Counted from the first letter of the stretch, positions 20,835 to 30,960 are shown. The stretch: 64,000 nt of DNA from Methylorubrum zatmanii (GCF_014845115.1 NZ_NKUI01000041.1:33467-97466); one strand, 5' to 3'. The notes: generated by a model not told the origin, from the sequence alone. A program made the numbers and translations.

Positions 20835-22367
20835 TCAGAGCGGGATGTTGTCGTGCTTCTTCCAGGGCTGCTCCATCTCCTTGGTGCGCAGCATGCCCAG
20901 GGCCCGGGCGATGCGCTTGCGGGTGGAGTGGGGCATGATCACCTCGTCGATATAGCCGCGCTCCGCCGCCACGAAGGGCGAGAGGAAGCGGTCCTCGTAC
21001 TCCTTGGTGCGCTCGGCGATCTTGCCCTCGTCGCCCATCTCCGCGCGGAAGATGATCTCGACCGCGCCCTTGGCCCCCATCACCGCGATCTGCGCCGTCG
21101 GCCACGCATAGTTCAGGTCGGCGCCGACATGCTTGGAGGCCATCACGTCGTAGGCGCCGCCGAAGGCCTTGCGGGTGATGATGGTGACGAGCGGCACCGT
21201 CGCTTGGCTATAGGCGAAGAGGAGCTTGGCGCCGTGCTTGATCAGGCCGCCATATTCCTGCGCCGTTCCGGGAAGGAAGCCCGGCACGTCGACGAAGGTG
21301 ACGATCGGAATCGAGAAGGCGTTGCAGAAGCGTACGAAGCGGGCGGCCTTGCGCGAAGCGTCCGAATCGAGCACGCCGGCCAGCACCAGCGGCTGGTTGG
21401 CGACGAAGCCGACCGTACGCCCCTCGATGCGGCCGAAACCGGTGATGATATTGCGGGCATAGGCCGCCTGGATCTCGAAGAAATCGCCCTCGTCGACCAC
21501 GCGGCGGATCAGCTCGCCCATGTCGTAGGGCTTGTTCGGATTGTCCGGGATCAGGGTGTCGAGCGACTTGTCGAGGCGGTTGACGTCGTCGAAGCTCTCG
21601 ATCTCCGGCACACCCTCGATGTTGTTGGCGGGGAGGAAGTCGAGCAGGCGGCGGATCTGCAGGATCGCCTCGACATCGTTCTCGAACGAGCCGTCGGCGA
21701 TGGAGGACTTGCTGGTGTGAACCTTGGCCCCGCCCAGCTCCTCGGCGGTGACGACCTCGTTGGTGACGGTCTTCACCACGTCGGGGCCGGTCACGAACAT
21801 GTAGCTCGTGTCACGCACCATGAAGATGAAGTCGGTCATGGCCGGAGAATAGACGTCGCCGCCGGCGCAGGGACCCATAATAACGGAAATCTGCGGGATT
21901 ACGCCCGAGGCGGCCACGTTGCGGCGGAACACTTCGCCATAGCCGCCGAGTGCCGCCACGCCCTCTTGGATGCGGGCGCCACCGGCATCGAAGATGCCGA
22001 TGATCGGCGCGCGCATCTTCAGCGCCATGTCCTGAACCTTGACGATCTTGGCCGCATGCGCCTCGGAGAGCGAGCCGCCGAACACCGTGAAGTCCTTCGA
22101 GAACAGGAAGACCGTGCGGCCGTTCACGGTGCCCCAGCCGGTCACCACGCCGTCGCCGGGGATTTTCTGATTCTCCATGCCGAAATCGGTGGAGCGATGC
22201 TGGACGAACATGTCGAACTCTTCGAACGACCCGTGGTCGAGCAGGAGTTCGATGCGCTCGCGCGCCGTGAGCTTGCCGCGCTTGTGCTGAGCCTCGAGCC
22301 GCCTCTCCCCGCCGCCGAGACGGGCCTGGGCGCGACGTTCCTCAAGCTTCTCCAGAATATCCTTCAT
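20835..22367 (-). CDS. pccB: Propionyl-CoA carboxylase beta chain
   Basis: Biotin-dependent carboxyltransferase subunit that makes methylmalonyl-CoA from propionyl-CoA, the last stage of the ethylmalonyl-CoA pathway. At 510 residues it shows the crotonase-type carboxyltransferase fold in two halves: [42 protein letters not shown], then [39 protein letters not shown] and the C-terminal [11 protein letters not shown]. It ends [18 protein letters not shown] as PccB proteins do. The alpha chain is not in the window. Confidence 0.95.
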   Translation of the reverse strand: MKDILEKLEERRAQARLGGGERRLEAQHKRGKLTARERIELLLDHGSFEEFDMFVQHRSTDFGMENQKIPGDGVVTGWGTVNGRTVFLFSKDFTVFGGSLSEAHAAKIVKVQDMALKMRAPIIGIFDAGGARIQEGVAALGGYGEVFRRNVAASGVIPQISVIMGPCAGGDVYSPAMTDFIFMVRDTSYMFVTGPDVVKTVTNEVVTAEELGGAKVHTSKSSIADGSFENDVEAILQIRRLLDFLPANNIEGVPEIESFDDVNRLDKSLDTLIPDNPNKPYDMGELIRRVVDEGDFFEIQAAYARNIITGFGRIEGRTVGFVANQPLVLAGVLDSDASRKAARFVRFCNAFSIPIVTFVDVPGFLPGTAQEYGGLIKHGAKLLFAYSQATVPLVTIITRKAFGGAYDVMASKHVGADLNYAWPTAQIAVMGAKGAVEIIFRAEMGDEGKIAERTKEYEDRFLSPFVAAERGYIDEVIMPHSTRKRIARALGMLRTKEMEQPWKKHDNIPL

Positions 22368-22625
22368 GGTGCTGGCGAGACTCCCTGGCGGTCAAAATCG
22401 TTTTTTGAATGCAGGTCAGAGCGTAAACAGCTTGACCTTGCACCGATCGATCGCCCTTAGCACGCGTTTCCGCCCTCGGAAACGGCTCGGGAGAATCCGG
22501 CCACTCGTCCTTTCAGGGAAGGCGGTCACGGCCATGCCGCTGGCTCGGCCTCGGAGCGAGTCGCCGGTGGCCCGGCCCGGAGGCCGGAGCCGTTGTTCAA
22601 GCCGCCATCGCCGCGGCGGATGCGA

Positions 22626-22757
22626 TCAGCCCTTCTTGACGAGAGGCGTCGGTTCGACCGGTGCGGGCTTGGTCGCGCAGGCAGCCATGCTCAGTGAAAG
22701 CACGGCTGCGACAGTCGCAAGGGTGATCCGGCGCGCAGTGATAGAAAAGGTAGGCAC
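22626..22757 (-). CDS. Small lipoprotein (43 aa, GTG start)
   Basis: The minus-strand frame reads VPTFSITARRITLATVAAVL, then SLSMAAC: a lipoprotein signal with lipobox SMAAC (Cys27), followed by only 16 residues (ATKPAPVEPTPLVKKG). A GGAGA site lies upstream of the GTG start. The mature Pro-rich, Lys-ending peptide resembles entericidin-like or other mini-lipoproteins of the outer membrane. No other function can be inferred. Confidence 0.65.
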   Translation of the reverse strand: MPTFSITARRITLATVAAVLSLSMAACATKPAPVEPTPLVKKG

Positions 22758-22925
22758 GTTCGTCTCCAAAATCGGACAACGCCGAAAGTGAAGGGCACAT
22801 CGCGGATCCGATAGTGCAATCGAGTAACACTCCAGATTTATAACATTCTGCTATTTTTACTTGGTATAAAAATAAGCAAGCCGTATCGGCACCGCGCAGA
22901 ACAGCACAATTTCGATGCGCCTCTG

Positions 22926-23729
22926 CTAGGTCAGACTTTGTGCCACCGAAGCTGCCGCATCGAATTCCATCCGTCGATAGGCGAGCCGCGCCTCCGCCTC
23001 GGCGTCGCGCCCCCAGACACCGGCTTGGAAGGCCTCATCGACATGGGCCGCCGCCCACGCTTCGTCCGCGCCGAGACGCCCTTGCAGGACCGCCAAGGCG
23101 ATGACCAGCGAACCCGTGAGAGTCGTCATCGCGTGCAGAGCTGCGAGGCGGAACGGATCGTCCACAGCTTCCACCGCTACCCGCAAGGCTTCGACCGAGC
23201 CCTCCGGCTGCTCCACATGCATGACGCCTTCGGCGAGAAACAGCCGCGCTCCGAGCCGTTCTGCAGCCCAGGCCACCAACGGGTCCCAGGCCGCCGCTTG
23301 TTCCGCGACGAGGCGCTCCGGCGTGCCCGCACGGTAGACGATCAGATCCGTGCCGGCATAGGCGGCGAGGTCGGCCGCGACCTCCGCCCGACGATCCACC
23401 ACGCCGTCGATGGTGGTGTTGACGAGACGGGTCAGCGGCATGGTGCGCGGGTCGATCACCGTTTCCTGTGCCGCCCACTCCGCAGCCAGAGCCTCACCCA
23501 GGACGGCGTTCGGCACCGCGAGGGGGCGGCGGCCCGGTGTGTTGGCGCCGCGGCCGTCGAGAACGAGGCGGAAGCCGCCCTCGACCGGGGCGATGCCGGC
23601 TTCCGCGTAGAAGCGCTTGGGGAGCGTAGGCGCAGTGCTCGCGCGGGCCGCGCGGATGGGATCCGGGTTCGGATCGTCGCCGGGCTCCCCCAGCCAGTCG
23701 CGGGTCACGTCGTCGCCTGAGATGGTCAT
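22926..23729 (-). CDS. ATP12 family F1-ATPase assembly chaperone
   Basis: A 267-residue homologue of mitochondrial ATP12, which helps assemble the alpha subunit into F1-ATPase in alphaproteobacteria and mitochondria. Family features: LPKRFYAEAGIAPVEGGFRLVLDGR near residue 37, PLAVPNAVLGEALAAEWAAQ, DPRTMPLTRLVNTTIDGV, and the Asp/Glu-rich end. The HAD hydrolase gene precedes it on the same strand by 66 bases, and the pseudouridine synthase gene lies beyond that; this rluC-HAD-ATP12 order is, to my knowledge, common in Rhizobiales. Confidence 0.92.
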   Translation of the reverse strand: MTISGDDVTRDWLGEPGDDPNPDPIRAARASTAPTLPKRFYAEAGIAPVEGGFRLVLDGRGANTPGRRPLAVPNAVLGEALAAEWAAQETVIDPRTMPLTRLVNTTIDGVVDRRAEVAADLAAYAGTDLIVYRAGTPERLVAEQAAAWDPLVAWAAERLGARLFLAEGVMHVEQPEGSVEALRVAVEAVDDPFRLAALHAMTTLTGSLVIALAVLQGRLGADEAWAAAHVDEAFQAGVWGRDAEAEARLAYRRMEFDAAASVAQSLT

Positions 23730-23795
23730 GTCTTCCAGATAGGATTTCGCGCGCCCGGGTGCGAGCCCGGATCGCGATGCCGCGGTCCTTCTCCC

Positions 23796-24497
23796 TCAGG
23801 AGAAGCCGAGCCGTTCCGTCATCGATCCGGTCCGCGACGCATCGAGCGAGCCGGAGAACAGGTCGCCGAGAGAGGTTGCCGAATCGACCACCGTGACCGC
23901 GCCGGCCCCGAACAGGGCGCCGGGCGAATGATAGCCCCAGCCGACGCCGACGGCGGCGACGCCCGCGCCCTTGGCCATCATCATGTCGTAGGTCGTGTCG
24001 CCGATCATGATGGTCATCGACGGTTCGGCCCCGGCCTCCCGCATGGCCTGCTGCAGCATCGTCGGATCCGGCTTGGAAGGGGCGTCGTCGGCGGTCTGGA
24101 TCGTGGCGAACCAGCGGTCCCAGCCGTGCTTGTCGATGAGATGATCGACGCCCCGCCGCGATTTACCGGTGGCGATGCCGAGTTGGATATCCTCCCGGCG
24201 ATGCAGCCGCTCCACCAGTTCGGCCATGCCGGGAAACAGCGGCTCCTCGTAATCGGGATCGATCCGAAGCGCCTGGAAGGCCTGCCGATAGCTGTGAGAC
24301 AGCGACTCGATCGGGCCCGCCTCGCCGACGAGGCGCCGGAACGCGTCCGGCAGCGACAGCCCAACGACCGACAGCGCCTCCTTACGCGGCGGCACCGGCA
24401 GGTCGTGTTCGGAAAAAGCCCGCCGCTGCGCCTCGACGATCAGGTGCTGACTGTCGACGAGGGTGCCGTCGACATCGAAGACGACGAGCTTCACCAC
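23796..24497 (-). CDS. HAD family hydrolase, phosphoglycolate-phosphatase-like
   Basis: A 233-residue phosphatase of the HAD superfamily. Motif I VVFDVDGTLVDSQH holds the nucleophilic and acid Asp; motif II is GIATGKSRRG; motif III is the Lys of KPDPTML; motif IV is MIGDTTYDMMMAKGAG. A helical cap lies between motif I and II, as in Gph/PGP-type members. The start is GTG (GTG GTG AAG). It is located between the RluA-type and ATP12 genes. The physiological substrate is not predictable. Confidence 0.9.
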   Translation of the reverse strand: MVKLVVFDVDGTLVDSQHLIVEAQRRAFSEHDLPVPPRKEALSVVGLSLPDAFRRLVGEAGPIESLSHSYRQAFQALRIDPDYEEPLFPGMAELVERLHRREDIQLGIATGKSRRGVDHLIDKHGWDRWFATIQTADDAPSKPDPTMLQQAMREAGAEPSMTIMIGDTTYDMMMAKGAGVAAVGVGWGYHSPGALFGAGAVTVVDSATSLGDLFSGSLDASRTGSMTERLGFS

Positions 24498-24516
24498 GGG
24501 GATAAGGCCTCACGAC

Positions 24517-24855
24517 TCACGGCTTGCGCGCCGGTGCCGCATTCGGGGATGCCCGCCTTTCATAGCCGAGGCGGCAACGGACGAGGAAGCGGCGACGCGC
24601 GCCGCCGGAAAGCTTGCGCCGATGCGATTCGCGGTTGCACGCGGCGTAGGAGGAGCGCCGCCGCCGCTCGGCCGCGCGCTGGCCCGGATTCTGGGGCCGC
24701 TGCGCGACCGCATTCGGCTGAGCCGGGGCGGGGGTGGACGTCTGCGGCTGCGGCTGCGGCTGGGCCGGCGCTCCCGGCGGAGGAGCTGCCCCGGCCGGCG
24801 CTGCGGCGCAGCACAGGCCGATGAGCGCGACGGACACCAGCGTGACGGTCCTCAT
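24517..24855 (-). CDS. Secreted PsiF-repeat-like protein
   Basis: A 112-residue protein with a Sec signal peptide (MRTVTLVSVALIGLCCAAAPAGA), a Pro/Gln/Ala-rich linker and a basic C-terminal motif CNRESHRRKLSGGARRRFLVRC, reminiscent of the PsiF repeat (Cys-Asn...Lys-Leu-x-Gly-x-x-Arg-x-x-Phe...Cys). The ATG at 24855 begins the signal peptide; the frame is open a little further upstream. Periplasmic location likely; PsiF function itself is unclear. Confidence 0.75.
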   Translation of the reverse strand: MRTVTLVSVALIGLCCAAAPAGAAPPPGAPAQPQPQPQTSTPAPAQPNAVAQRPQNPGQRAAERRRRSSYAACNRESHRRKLSGGARRRFLVRCRLGYERRASPNAAPARKP

Positions 24856-25014
24856 GGGATCCTGACCTCGTTGCAGCGGCATCGTTGTGAGCGGGCGGAT
24901 AAGACCATCTCGCCGGCTCCCCGTCCACGCGACAGGCTTACCCCTCGACAGCTATGGCGGAGAATCGTTTTTCCGAGACGGGCCTCGCTTTCGTGAAGCA
25001 GGGCCCGAGCCGGA

Positions 25015-26385
25015 TCACGCTTCGGGTGCCTCGACGATCGGATCGTAGCGCGCGGCGTCGAAACCGAGCAGGTTCCAGCTCTGCGCCATGTGCGGCGGCA
25101 GCGGTGCGCTGACATCGACAGGTTGGCCGGTGCGGGGATGCGGGATCACGATGCGGCGGGCCAAGAGGTGCAGCCGGTTCTGGATCCCGCCGGGCAGCTC
25201 CCAGTTCTCCACGTCGAAATATTTCGGATCGCCCACGATCGGATGGCCGATGTGCGCGGCATGGGCCCGGAGCTGGTGCGTGCGGCCCGTCACCGGCTTC
25301 AGTGAGAGCCAAGCGAGCTTCTGCGCCGCCTGATCGACGGTGGCGTAATAGGTCAGGGCGTGGCTCGCCCCGTCGTCGCCGTGCTTGGCGACCCGCATCC
25401 GCGCATCGGCATCCGTCGGCTCGTCCTTGACGAGATAGGTCGAGACCCGGCCCTGGCGGGTGCGCGGCACCCCCGCCACCAGCGCCCAGTAGATCTTGCG
25501 CGCGGCGCGCGACCGGAAGCTCTTGGCCAGGGTCGCGGCGGCGAGCCGGGTCTTGGCGATGATGAGGCAGCCGGCAGTGTCTTTGTCCAGGCGGTGGACG
25601 AGGCGCGGGCGCTGCCCGTCCGGGCCGGTCAGAGCCTCCAGCAAGCCATCGACGTGGCGCACGGTGCCGGATCCGCCCTGCACGGCGAGGCCGAACGGCT
25701 TGTTGAGAATCATCATGTCCGCATCCTCGTAGAGGATCAGCGAACGGAGGAATTCGGCATCCCCGGCGACCTTGTTCGGGCTGCGCGGGCGGTCGGTGGG
25801 CTGGTCGAGCTTGAGCGGCGGCACCCGCACGCTCGAACCCGGCTCCAGGCGGTCGCTCGGCTTGGCCCGCTTGCCATCGACCCGCAGCTCGCCCTTGCGA
25901 ACGATACTCTGCACGCGGGTGAAGGGCAGCTGGGGAAAACGCGCGCCTAAGAAACGGTCGATCCGCATCCCGGCCTCGTCCGGGGACACGGTCAGCGTCT
26001 GCACGCCGCTCGCCAGGGTGGCGGAGGCGGCCTCGCGCTGCTCCCGGCGCGTCGGCCCGGACGGGGCAGCCTCGGCCGGCGGCGCTTTGGCCCGCGCTGC
26101 CGTCTCCGCAGGCGGTTTGGTGCGTGCGCGCGGTGCTGCGGCCGCCGGCTTCGGCGCGGCGGGCTTCGACGCACGCTTCGGACGCGGCGCGTTGTCCTGA
26201 GCCTCGACATCGGCCCAGGGCGAGCGCTCGCCGGCCTCCTCGCCGCGATTGCGGGCGGCGCGCTGCGCGGCATCGAGGGCGGAGCTGCGCGGGCCGGTGC
26301 CGGGCCGCTTCGAAAAGCCGCCGGGCTTCGGCCCGCCGGGCCCGCGTCTGGCACCGGATCCGCGATGTGGAGGACGTCCCTTCAT
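25015..26385 (-). CDS. RluA/RluC family pseudouridine synthase with basic N-terminal extension
   Basis: A 456-residue rRNA or tRNA uridine isomerase. Residues ~1-125 are a low-complexity Ala/Pro/Arg/Lys extension. They are followed by an S4 RNA-binding domain (GMRIDRFLGARFPQLPFTRVQSIVRKGELRVDGKRAKP) and the catalytic domain with RLVHRLDKDTAGCLI, containing the catalytic Asp, and KPVTGRTHQLRAHAAHIGHPIVGD. The length exceeds RluC (about 320) only by the extension, a feature seen in other Rhizobiales members. Target uridines probably in 23S rRNA (RluC type), by family. Confidence 0.93.
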   Translation of the reverse strand: MKGRPPHRGSGARRGPGGPKPGGFSKRPGTGPRSSALDAAQRAARNRGEEAGERSPWADVEAQDNAPRPKRASKPAAPKPAAAAPRARTKPPAETAARAKAPPAEAAPSGPTRREQREAASATLASGVQTLTVSPDEAGMRIDRFLGARFPQLPFTRVQSIVRKGELRVDGKRAKPSDRLEPGSSVRVPPLKLDQPTDRPRSPNKVAGDAEFLRSLILYEDADMMILNKPFGLAVQGGSGTVRHVDGLLEALTGPDGQRPRLVHRLDKDTAGCLIIAKTRLAAATLAKSFRSRAARKIYWALVAGVPRTRQGRVSTYLVKDEPTDADARMRVAKHGDDGASHALTYYATVDQAAQKLAWLSLKPVTGRTHQLRAHAAHIGHPIVGDPKYFDVENWELPGGIQNRLHLLARRIVIPHPRTGQPVDVSAPLPPHMAQSWNLLGFDAARYDPIVEAPEA

Positions 26386-26538
26386 GCCCCGCTGCTATCA
26401 TCCTGAGATGACGGCGCAAAGCGCCGCGATCGATTGCTCGCGAAATCTCCTGTCGGGTTCACCGCCCGATGGCGCGAGCTGCCGGGGCCGGCTGGGTCGC
26501 CGTCGCGTCCCCAAGCTCCGCGATGCCCGCCTTCCGCG

Positions 26539-27786
26539 TCAGCCCGCGAGCCGGGCCGCTTCGAGGGTGAGCCCGAGCCCGACGGAGCCGAAGGTGTCGC
26601 CATCGACGACCCGGGCCGACGGGACGCAGGCGGTGAGGGCCGCACGGACATGGGGCAGGCCGGTGGAGCCGCCGGTGAGGAACAGGGCGTCGATGCGTTC
26701 GGGCGAGAGGCCGGCCTGATCGAGACACCGCCCGATCCGCTGGGACATGCGCCGCGCCAGATCGTTGGTATGCCCGGCGAGCCGAGTCCGGTCCAGGCCG
26801 GCCGAGAGGCCCGGCTCGACCCAATCGAGATCCACCGTACCGGTGCCTTCGTCGGAGGCAGCGATCTTGGCGCCCTCGACGGCCATCGCCAGCGAATGCC
26901 CGCGTTCCGCCTCCACCACCGTGCGCAGCCGCGAGACCAGCTCGGGCCGGGCCGCGTCGCGCACCACCTCGTCGATCTCCCGCAGGGTCTTCGGATTGTA
27001 GAGGCGGTTGATGCTCGACCACGTGGCGAGGTCGTGGAAATAGGCGTTCGGCACCGCGAGATCCGCCCGCTTCATCGGGCTGCCGAGGCCGAGCAGCGGC
27101 ATCACCGCGCCAAGGCTGAGAGTGCGGTCGAAATCGGTGCCGCCGATGCGCACGCCGTCATTGGCGAGGATGTCCTCGGCCCGCTCGTCGCGGCTATGCC
27201 GCTCGGGCGAGAGCCGCACGATCGAGAAGTCCGAGGTGCCGCCGCCGATATCGGCGATCAGCGCGATTTCCTCGCTGGTGACCGTCCGCTCGTAGTCGAG
27301 GGCCGCGGCGATGGGCTCATACTGGAAGCGCACGTGGCGGAAACCGATGCTTTCGGCGATCTGGCGGAGGGTGTCCTCCGCCTTGCGGTCGCCAGCCGGA
27401 TCGTTGTCGACGAAATGCACCGGGCGGCCATGCACCACCGTATCGAGGTCCGTGCCGGCCTCGGCCTCGCCGCGTGCCTTCACCATCGTCAGGTAGCGGG
27501 CGATCACATCGCGGAAGCGGATGCGCTCGCGGCCGACCGGCGTGGTCTCCTCGATCAGCGGCGAGCCGAGCACGGATTTCAGCGCCCGCATCAGCCGGCC
27601 GGGCGTCCCCTCGACATAGGCCTCGATGGCGGCGCGGCCGATCTGGGCCTCCCGTCCGGGCGCGAAGAAGATCGCGCTCGGCAGGGTGCGGTGGGTGCCC
27701 TCGAGCGGGACCAGATGCGGGCGGCCGACGGTGCCGATCCCGAGGGTAGTGTTGGACGTGCCGAAATCGAGGCCGCAGGCCGCCAT
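26539..27786 (-). CDS. yegD: Hsp70 family protein, YegD-like
   Basis: A 415-residue actin/Hsp70-fold ATPase lacking the substrate-binding domain. The phosphate-1 loop is CGLDFGTSNTTLG, phosphate-2 IADIGGGTSDFSI and adenosine motif LFLTGGSTGLPHVRAAL. This matches E. coli YegD, a putative chaperone of unknown partner. The ATG at 27786 is the family start; the frame continues upstream into non-coding sequence. Confidence 0.9.
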   Translation of the reverse strand: MAACGLDFGTSNTTLGIGTVGRPHLVPLEGTHRTLPSAIFFAPGREAQIGRAAIEAYVEGTPGRLMRALKSVLGSPLIEETTPVGRERIRFRDVIARYLTMVKARGEAEAGTDLDTVVHGRPVHFVDNDPAGDRKAEDTLRQIAESIGFRHVRFQYEPIAAALDYERTVTSEEIALIADIGGGTSDFSIVRLSPERHSRDERAEDILANDGVRIGGTDFDRTLSLGAVMPLLGLGSPMKRADLAVPNAYFHDLATWSSINRLYNPKTLREIDEVVRDAARPELVSRLRTVVEAERGHSLAMAVEGAKIAASDEGTGTVDLDWVEPGLSAGLDRTRLAGHTNDLARRMSQRIGRCLDQAGLSPERIDALFLTGGSTGLPHVRAALTACVPSARVVDGDTFGSVGLGLTLEAARLAG

Positions 27787-27884
27787 GGGGAGGGTGTCGC
27801 TTGGTTCTGCCGGGGGGAGGGCGGCCCCGTTAAGGCGCCCGGACGGCCAAGGCAATCCCCAAACGCCGCATGCCCCCCGCCGCG

Positions 27885-29378
27885 TCAGGCCTCGCCGAGA
27901 TAGCGCCGCCGCAGGTGATTGAGGAAATCGGCCGTGTCGAGCGGCCGGCCGGTCGCGGCGGTGAGCAGGTCGTCCGTCTCCAACAGGCTGCCCCGGGCGT
28001 GGACGTTCTCCCGCAGCCATCCGCGCAGCTGCGAGAAGTCGCCCTCGGCCAAAGCCGGGCGGATGCCCGGATGCCGGGACGTGGCGGCCGCGAAGAGCTG
28101 CGCGGCGGCGATCGCCCCCAGCGTATAGGTCGGGAAGTAACCGAAGCTGCCGCCGGGCCAGTGGATGTCCTGAAGGCAACCGCGCCGGTCGTCGGGCACG
28201 GTGAGCCCCAGCAGCTCCTTCATCCCCTCGTTGAAGGCGCCCGGCAGATCGGCCACCGCGAGATCACCCGCGATCATCGCCGTCTCGAGGCGGTAGCGCA
28301 GCAGGATATGGGCGGGGTAGGTCACCTCGTCGGCATCGACCCGGATGAAGCCCGGCTCGACCCGGGTGTAGAGGCGGTGGAGGTTCCGCGCCTCCCAGGC
28401 CGGCCCCTCGCCGCCGAACGCCTCACGCAGGACCGGCGCGAGGAAGGTGCAGAACTCTCTGGAGCGGCAGGCCTGCATCTCGACCAGAAGCGATTGGCTC
28501 TCGTGCAGGCTCATGCCCCGGGCCTGCCCCACCGGCTGATGGCGCCAGGCGGCCGGACGACCCTGCTCGTAGAGCGCATGACCGGTCTCGTGCAGCACGC
28601 CCATCAGCGCGCCGGTGGCACTCGCCTCGTCGTAGCGGGTGGTGATGCGCACATCGTCGGTGGCTCCGCCGCAGAACGGGTGCAGGCTGACATCGAGACG
28701 CCCGCGCTCGAAATCGAACCCGACCGCCCGCATCAGCCGCAGGCCGATCTCCCGCTGGATGCCGACCGGGAACGGACCCGGCAGGGGCAGGGGAGGGGCC
28801 TCCGCCGCCTGCCGTTCCCGCACCGCGACGACGAGATCCGGCAACACGGCGCGCAGCTCCGCGAACAACGGGTCGATGCGCGCCCGGCGCATGCCGGGAT
28901 CGTAACCGTCGAGAAGCGCATCGTAGGAGTCGAGCCCCAGAGCGGTGCCCTTGGCTTCCCCGACCAGACGCTGCAGCCGCAGCACCTCCTCCAGATGCGG
29001 ACGCAGCCGCGCGAAGTCGGAATCGCGCCGGGCGTCCCGCCAGACCATCTCGCACCGCGTGGCCGCCTTCGACGCCGCCGCCACGAGGTCGCCCGGCACG
29101 GCGGCCGCATGCGCGTAAGCCCGGCGCATCTCCTGCAGGTTCGCCCGCTCCCACTCACCGAGCTCACCCTCGGCCTCGGCGGCCGCGAGGCGTTCGCCGG
29201 TGCGGGGATCGGTCAGGATCTCGTGGGCGAGAACCTTCAGCACGGCCAGCTGCTCACCGCGAGCCTCCGACGCGCCGTCCGGCATCTGGGTCTGGGTATC
29301 CCAGCCGAGGATGCCGCTTGCGTCCTCCAGGGCGCCGAGGCGAGCGAAGGTGGCGGCGAGCGTGGTGTAGGCTTGCAT
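27885..29378 (-). CDS. M32 family metallocarboxypeptidase
   Basis: A 497-residue thermostable-carboxypeptidase-1 homologue that trims C-terminal residues from peptides. The zinc motif HETGH lies in MGVLHETGHALYEQGRP, with the downstream Glu in LHESQSLLVEMQACRS. Other family blocks: DTQTQMPDGASEARGEQ at the N terminus, DVRITTRYDE, and IRVDADEVTYPAHILLRYRLE. The ATG at 29378 is preferred; the upstream extension overlaps rarA. It is 46 bases from rarA on the same strand and may be co-transcribed. Confidence 0.94.
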   Translation of the reverse strand: MQAYTTLAATFARLGALEDASGILGWDTQTQMPDGASEARGEQLAVLKVLAHEILTDPRTGERLAAAEAEGELGEWERANLQEMRRAYAHAAAVPGDLVAAASKAATRCEMVWRDARRDSDFARLRPHLEEVLRLQRLVGEAKGTALGLDSYDALLDGYDPGMRRARIDPLFAELRAVLPDLVVAVRERQAAEAPPLPLPGPFPVGIQREIGLRLMRAVGFDFERGRLDVSLHPFCGGATDDVRITTRYDEASATGALMGVLHETGHALYEQGRPAAWRHQPVGQARGMSLHESQSLLVEMQACRSREFCTFLAPVLREAFGGEGPAWEARNLHRLYTRVEPGFIRVDADEVTYPAHILLRYRLETAMIAGDLAVADLPGAFNEGMKELLGLTVPDDRRGCLQDIHWPGGSFGYFPTYTLGAIAAAQLFAAATSRHPGIRPALAEGDFSQLRGWLRENVHARGSLLETDDLLTAATGRPLDTADFLNHLRRRYLGEA

Positions 29379-29424
29379 GGTCGGTGAGGGTCCTTCCCAG
29401 TGTCGTCGGAGCGGAGCGCGGAGA

Positions 29425-30738
29425 CTATTCTTCGCCCTGCCTCTCGCGCCGCAGCCGCTCCCAATAGGCGAGCCGCTCGGCGTAGCGCGTCTCCATGCCC
29501 CGGTCGGTCGGCTCGTAGAAGTGCTGACGCCCGAGTGCTTCGGGCCAGTAATCCTGGCCGGAGAAGGCGTCGGGCTCGTCATGGTCGTAGCGGTACCCCT
29601 CGCCGTAGCCGATCCGCTTCATCAACCCCGTGGGGGCGTTGAGGATGGTGCGCGGCGGGGCGAGCGACCCGGCGGCCTTGGCGACCCGCGTCGCCGCCTT
29701 GTAGGCGGTGTAGACCGCATTCGATTTCGGGGCGCAGGCTAGATAGACCGTGACCTGAGCCAGGGCCAACTCCCCCTCGGGCGAACCGAGGAAGTCGAAA
29801 GCCTCCTTCGCGGCGTTGGCGACGACGAGAGCCTGGGGGTCGGCCAGCCCGATATCCTCCACCGCCATCCGCACGAGGCGCCGGGCGATGAACAGCCGGT
29901 CCTCGCCCGCATCGAGCATGCGGCAGAGATAGTAGAGCGCAGCGTCAGGGTCGGACCCGCGCACGGTCTTATGCAGCGCCGAGATGAGGTTGTAGTGTCC
30001 TTCCTGGGCCTTGTCGTAGATCGGTGCCCGGCGCTGGACGAGGGTCTGAAGCTTCTCCGCGTCGAGGATCTCCCCCGGCCGGGCCGAGCGCCAGACTTCT
30101 TCCGCGAGTGTGAGAGCCGCCCGCCCATCCCCATCGGCCATGCGGACCAACGCGGCACGCGCCTCTTCGTCGAGGGGGAGAGGGTGCTCCTCCAGCTCCT
30201 CGGCGCGGGTCAGCAACCGGGCGAGCGCGCTCGCATCGAGGGCGCGGAACAGCAGCACCCGAGCCCGTGAGAGCAGGGCGGCGTTGAGTTCGAAGGAGGG
30301 GTTTTCCGTCGTCGCCCCGACGAGGGTGACAGTCCCGTCCTCCATCACCGGCAGAAAGGCATCGAGCTGCGCCCGGTTGAAGCGGTGGATCTCGTCGACG
30401 AAGAGCAGTGTGCCCTGGCCCGTCGATCGCCGCTTGCGCGCCGCTTCGAACACCTTTCGCAGATCGGCGATGCCGGAGAAGATGGCGGAGATCTGCTCGA
30501 AATGCAGCGCGGTCTCGTGGGCAAGCAACCGAGCCACGGTGGTCTTCCCGGTGCCGGGCGGCCCCCAGAACACCAGCGAGCCGAGGGAGCGCGAAGCGAG
30601 CAGGCGCGTGAGCGCACCGTCCGGACCCGTCAGGTGCTCCTGACCGACGACCTCGGAGAGGCGGCGAGGGCGCAAGCGATCCGCGAGCGGGCGGGGCGCG
30701 CCCGTCTCAAGACCGGCGGAGGCGAACAGGTCGGACAT
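29425..30738 (-). CDS. rarA: Replication-associated recombination protein RarA (MgsA)
   Basis: AAA+ clamp-loader-like ATPase acting at stalled replication forks. Its 437 residues carry RPRRLSEVVGQEHL, Walker A GPPGTGKTT, Walker B LLFVDEIHRFN, sensor 1 GATTENPSFE, the arginine-finger region LSRARV, and the C-terminal tetramerisation domain (SDPDAALYYLCRMLDAGED, YLACAPKSNAVY, YKYDHD-type motif as YRYDHDEPDAFSGQDYWPE). The ATG at 30738 (MSDLF) is chosen over more upstream possibilities. Confidence 0.95.
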   Translation of the reverse strand: MSDLFASAGLETGAPRPLADRLRPRRLSEVVGQEHLTGPDGALTRLLASRSLGSLVFWGPPGTGKTTVARLLAHETALHFEQISAIFSGIADLRKVFEAARKRRSTGQGTLLFVDEIHRFNRAQLDAFLPVMEDGTVTLVGATTENPSFELNAALLSRARVLLFRALDASALARLLTRAEELEEHPLPLDEEARAALVRMADGDGRAALTLAEEVWRSARPGEILDAEKLQTLVQRRAPIYDKAQEGHYNLISALHKTVRGSDPDAALYYLCRMLDAGEDRLFIARRLVRMAVEDIGLADPQALVVANAAKEAFDFLGSPEGELALAQVTVYLACAPKSNAVYTAYKAATRVAKAAGSLAPPRTILNAPTGLMKRIGYGEGYRYDHDEPDAFSGQDYWPEALGRQHFYEPTDRGMETRYAERLAYWERLRRERQGEE

Positions 30739-30870
30739 GCGTGGCATCAACACCGCAGCCCCGCCCGTCCGCAAGAGCCCATCCCTCAAACTCGCACAAC
30801 CGACGCGAAGCCGGCTTGTGGCAGCGCATTCCCCATGCTAGGGCGCATCTCGTCGATGAGACACCTCTGC

Positions 30871-30960
30871 GGAGAGGTGGCAGAGCGGTTGAATGCACCG
30901 CACTCGAAATGCGGCATGGGTGCAAGCCCATCGGGGGTTCGAATCCCCCCCTCTCCGCCA
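30871..30960 (+). tRNA. tRNA-Ser (anticodon CGA)
   Basis: 90-nt class II tRNA with encoded CCA. The acceptor stem is GGAGAGG / CCTCTCC; the anticodon stem CCGCA / TGCGG encloses CTCGAAA; a long variable arm (CATGGGTGCAAGCCCATC) marks tRNA-Ser; the T arm is GGGGG TTCGAAT CCCCC. It decodes UCG. Confidence 0.96.
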
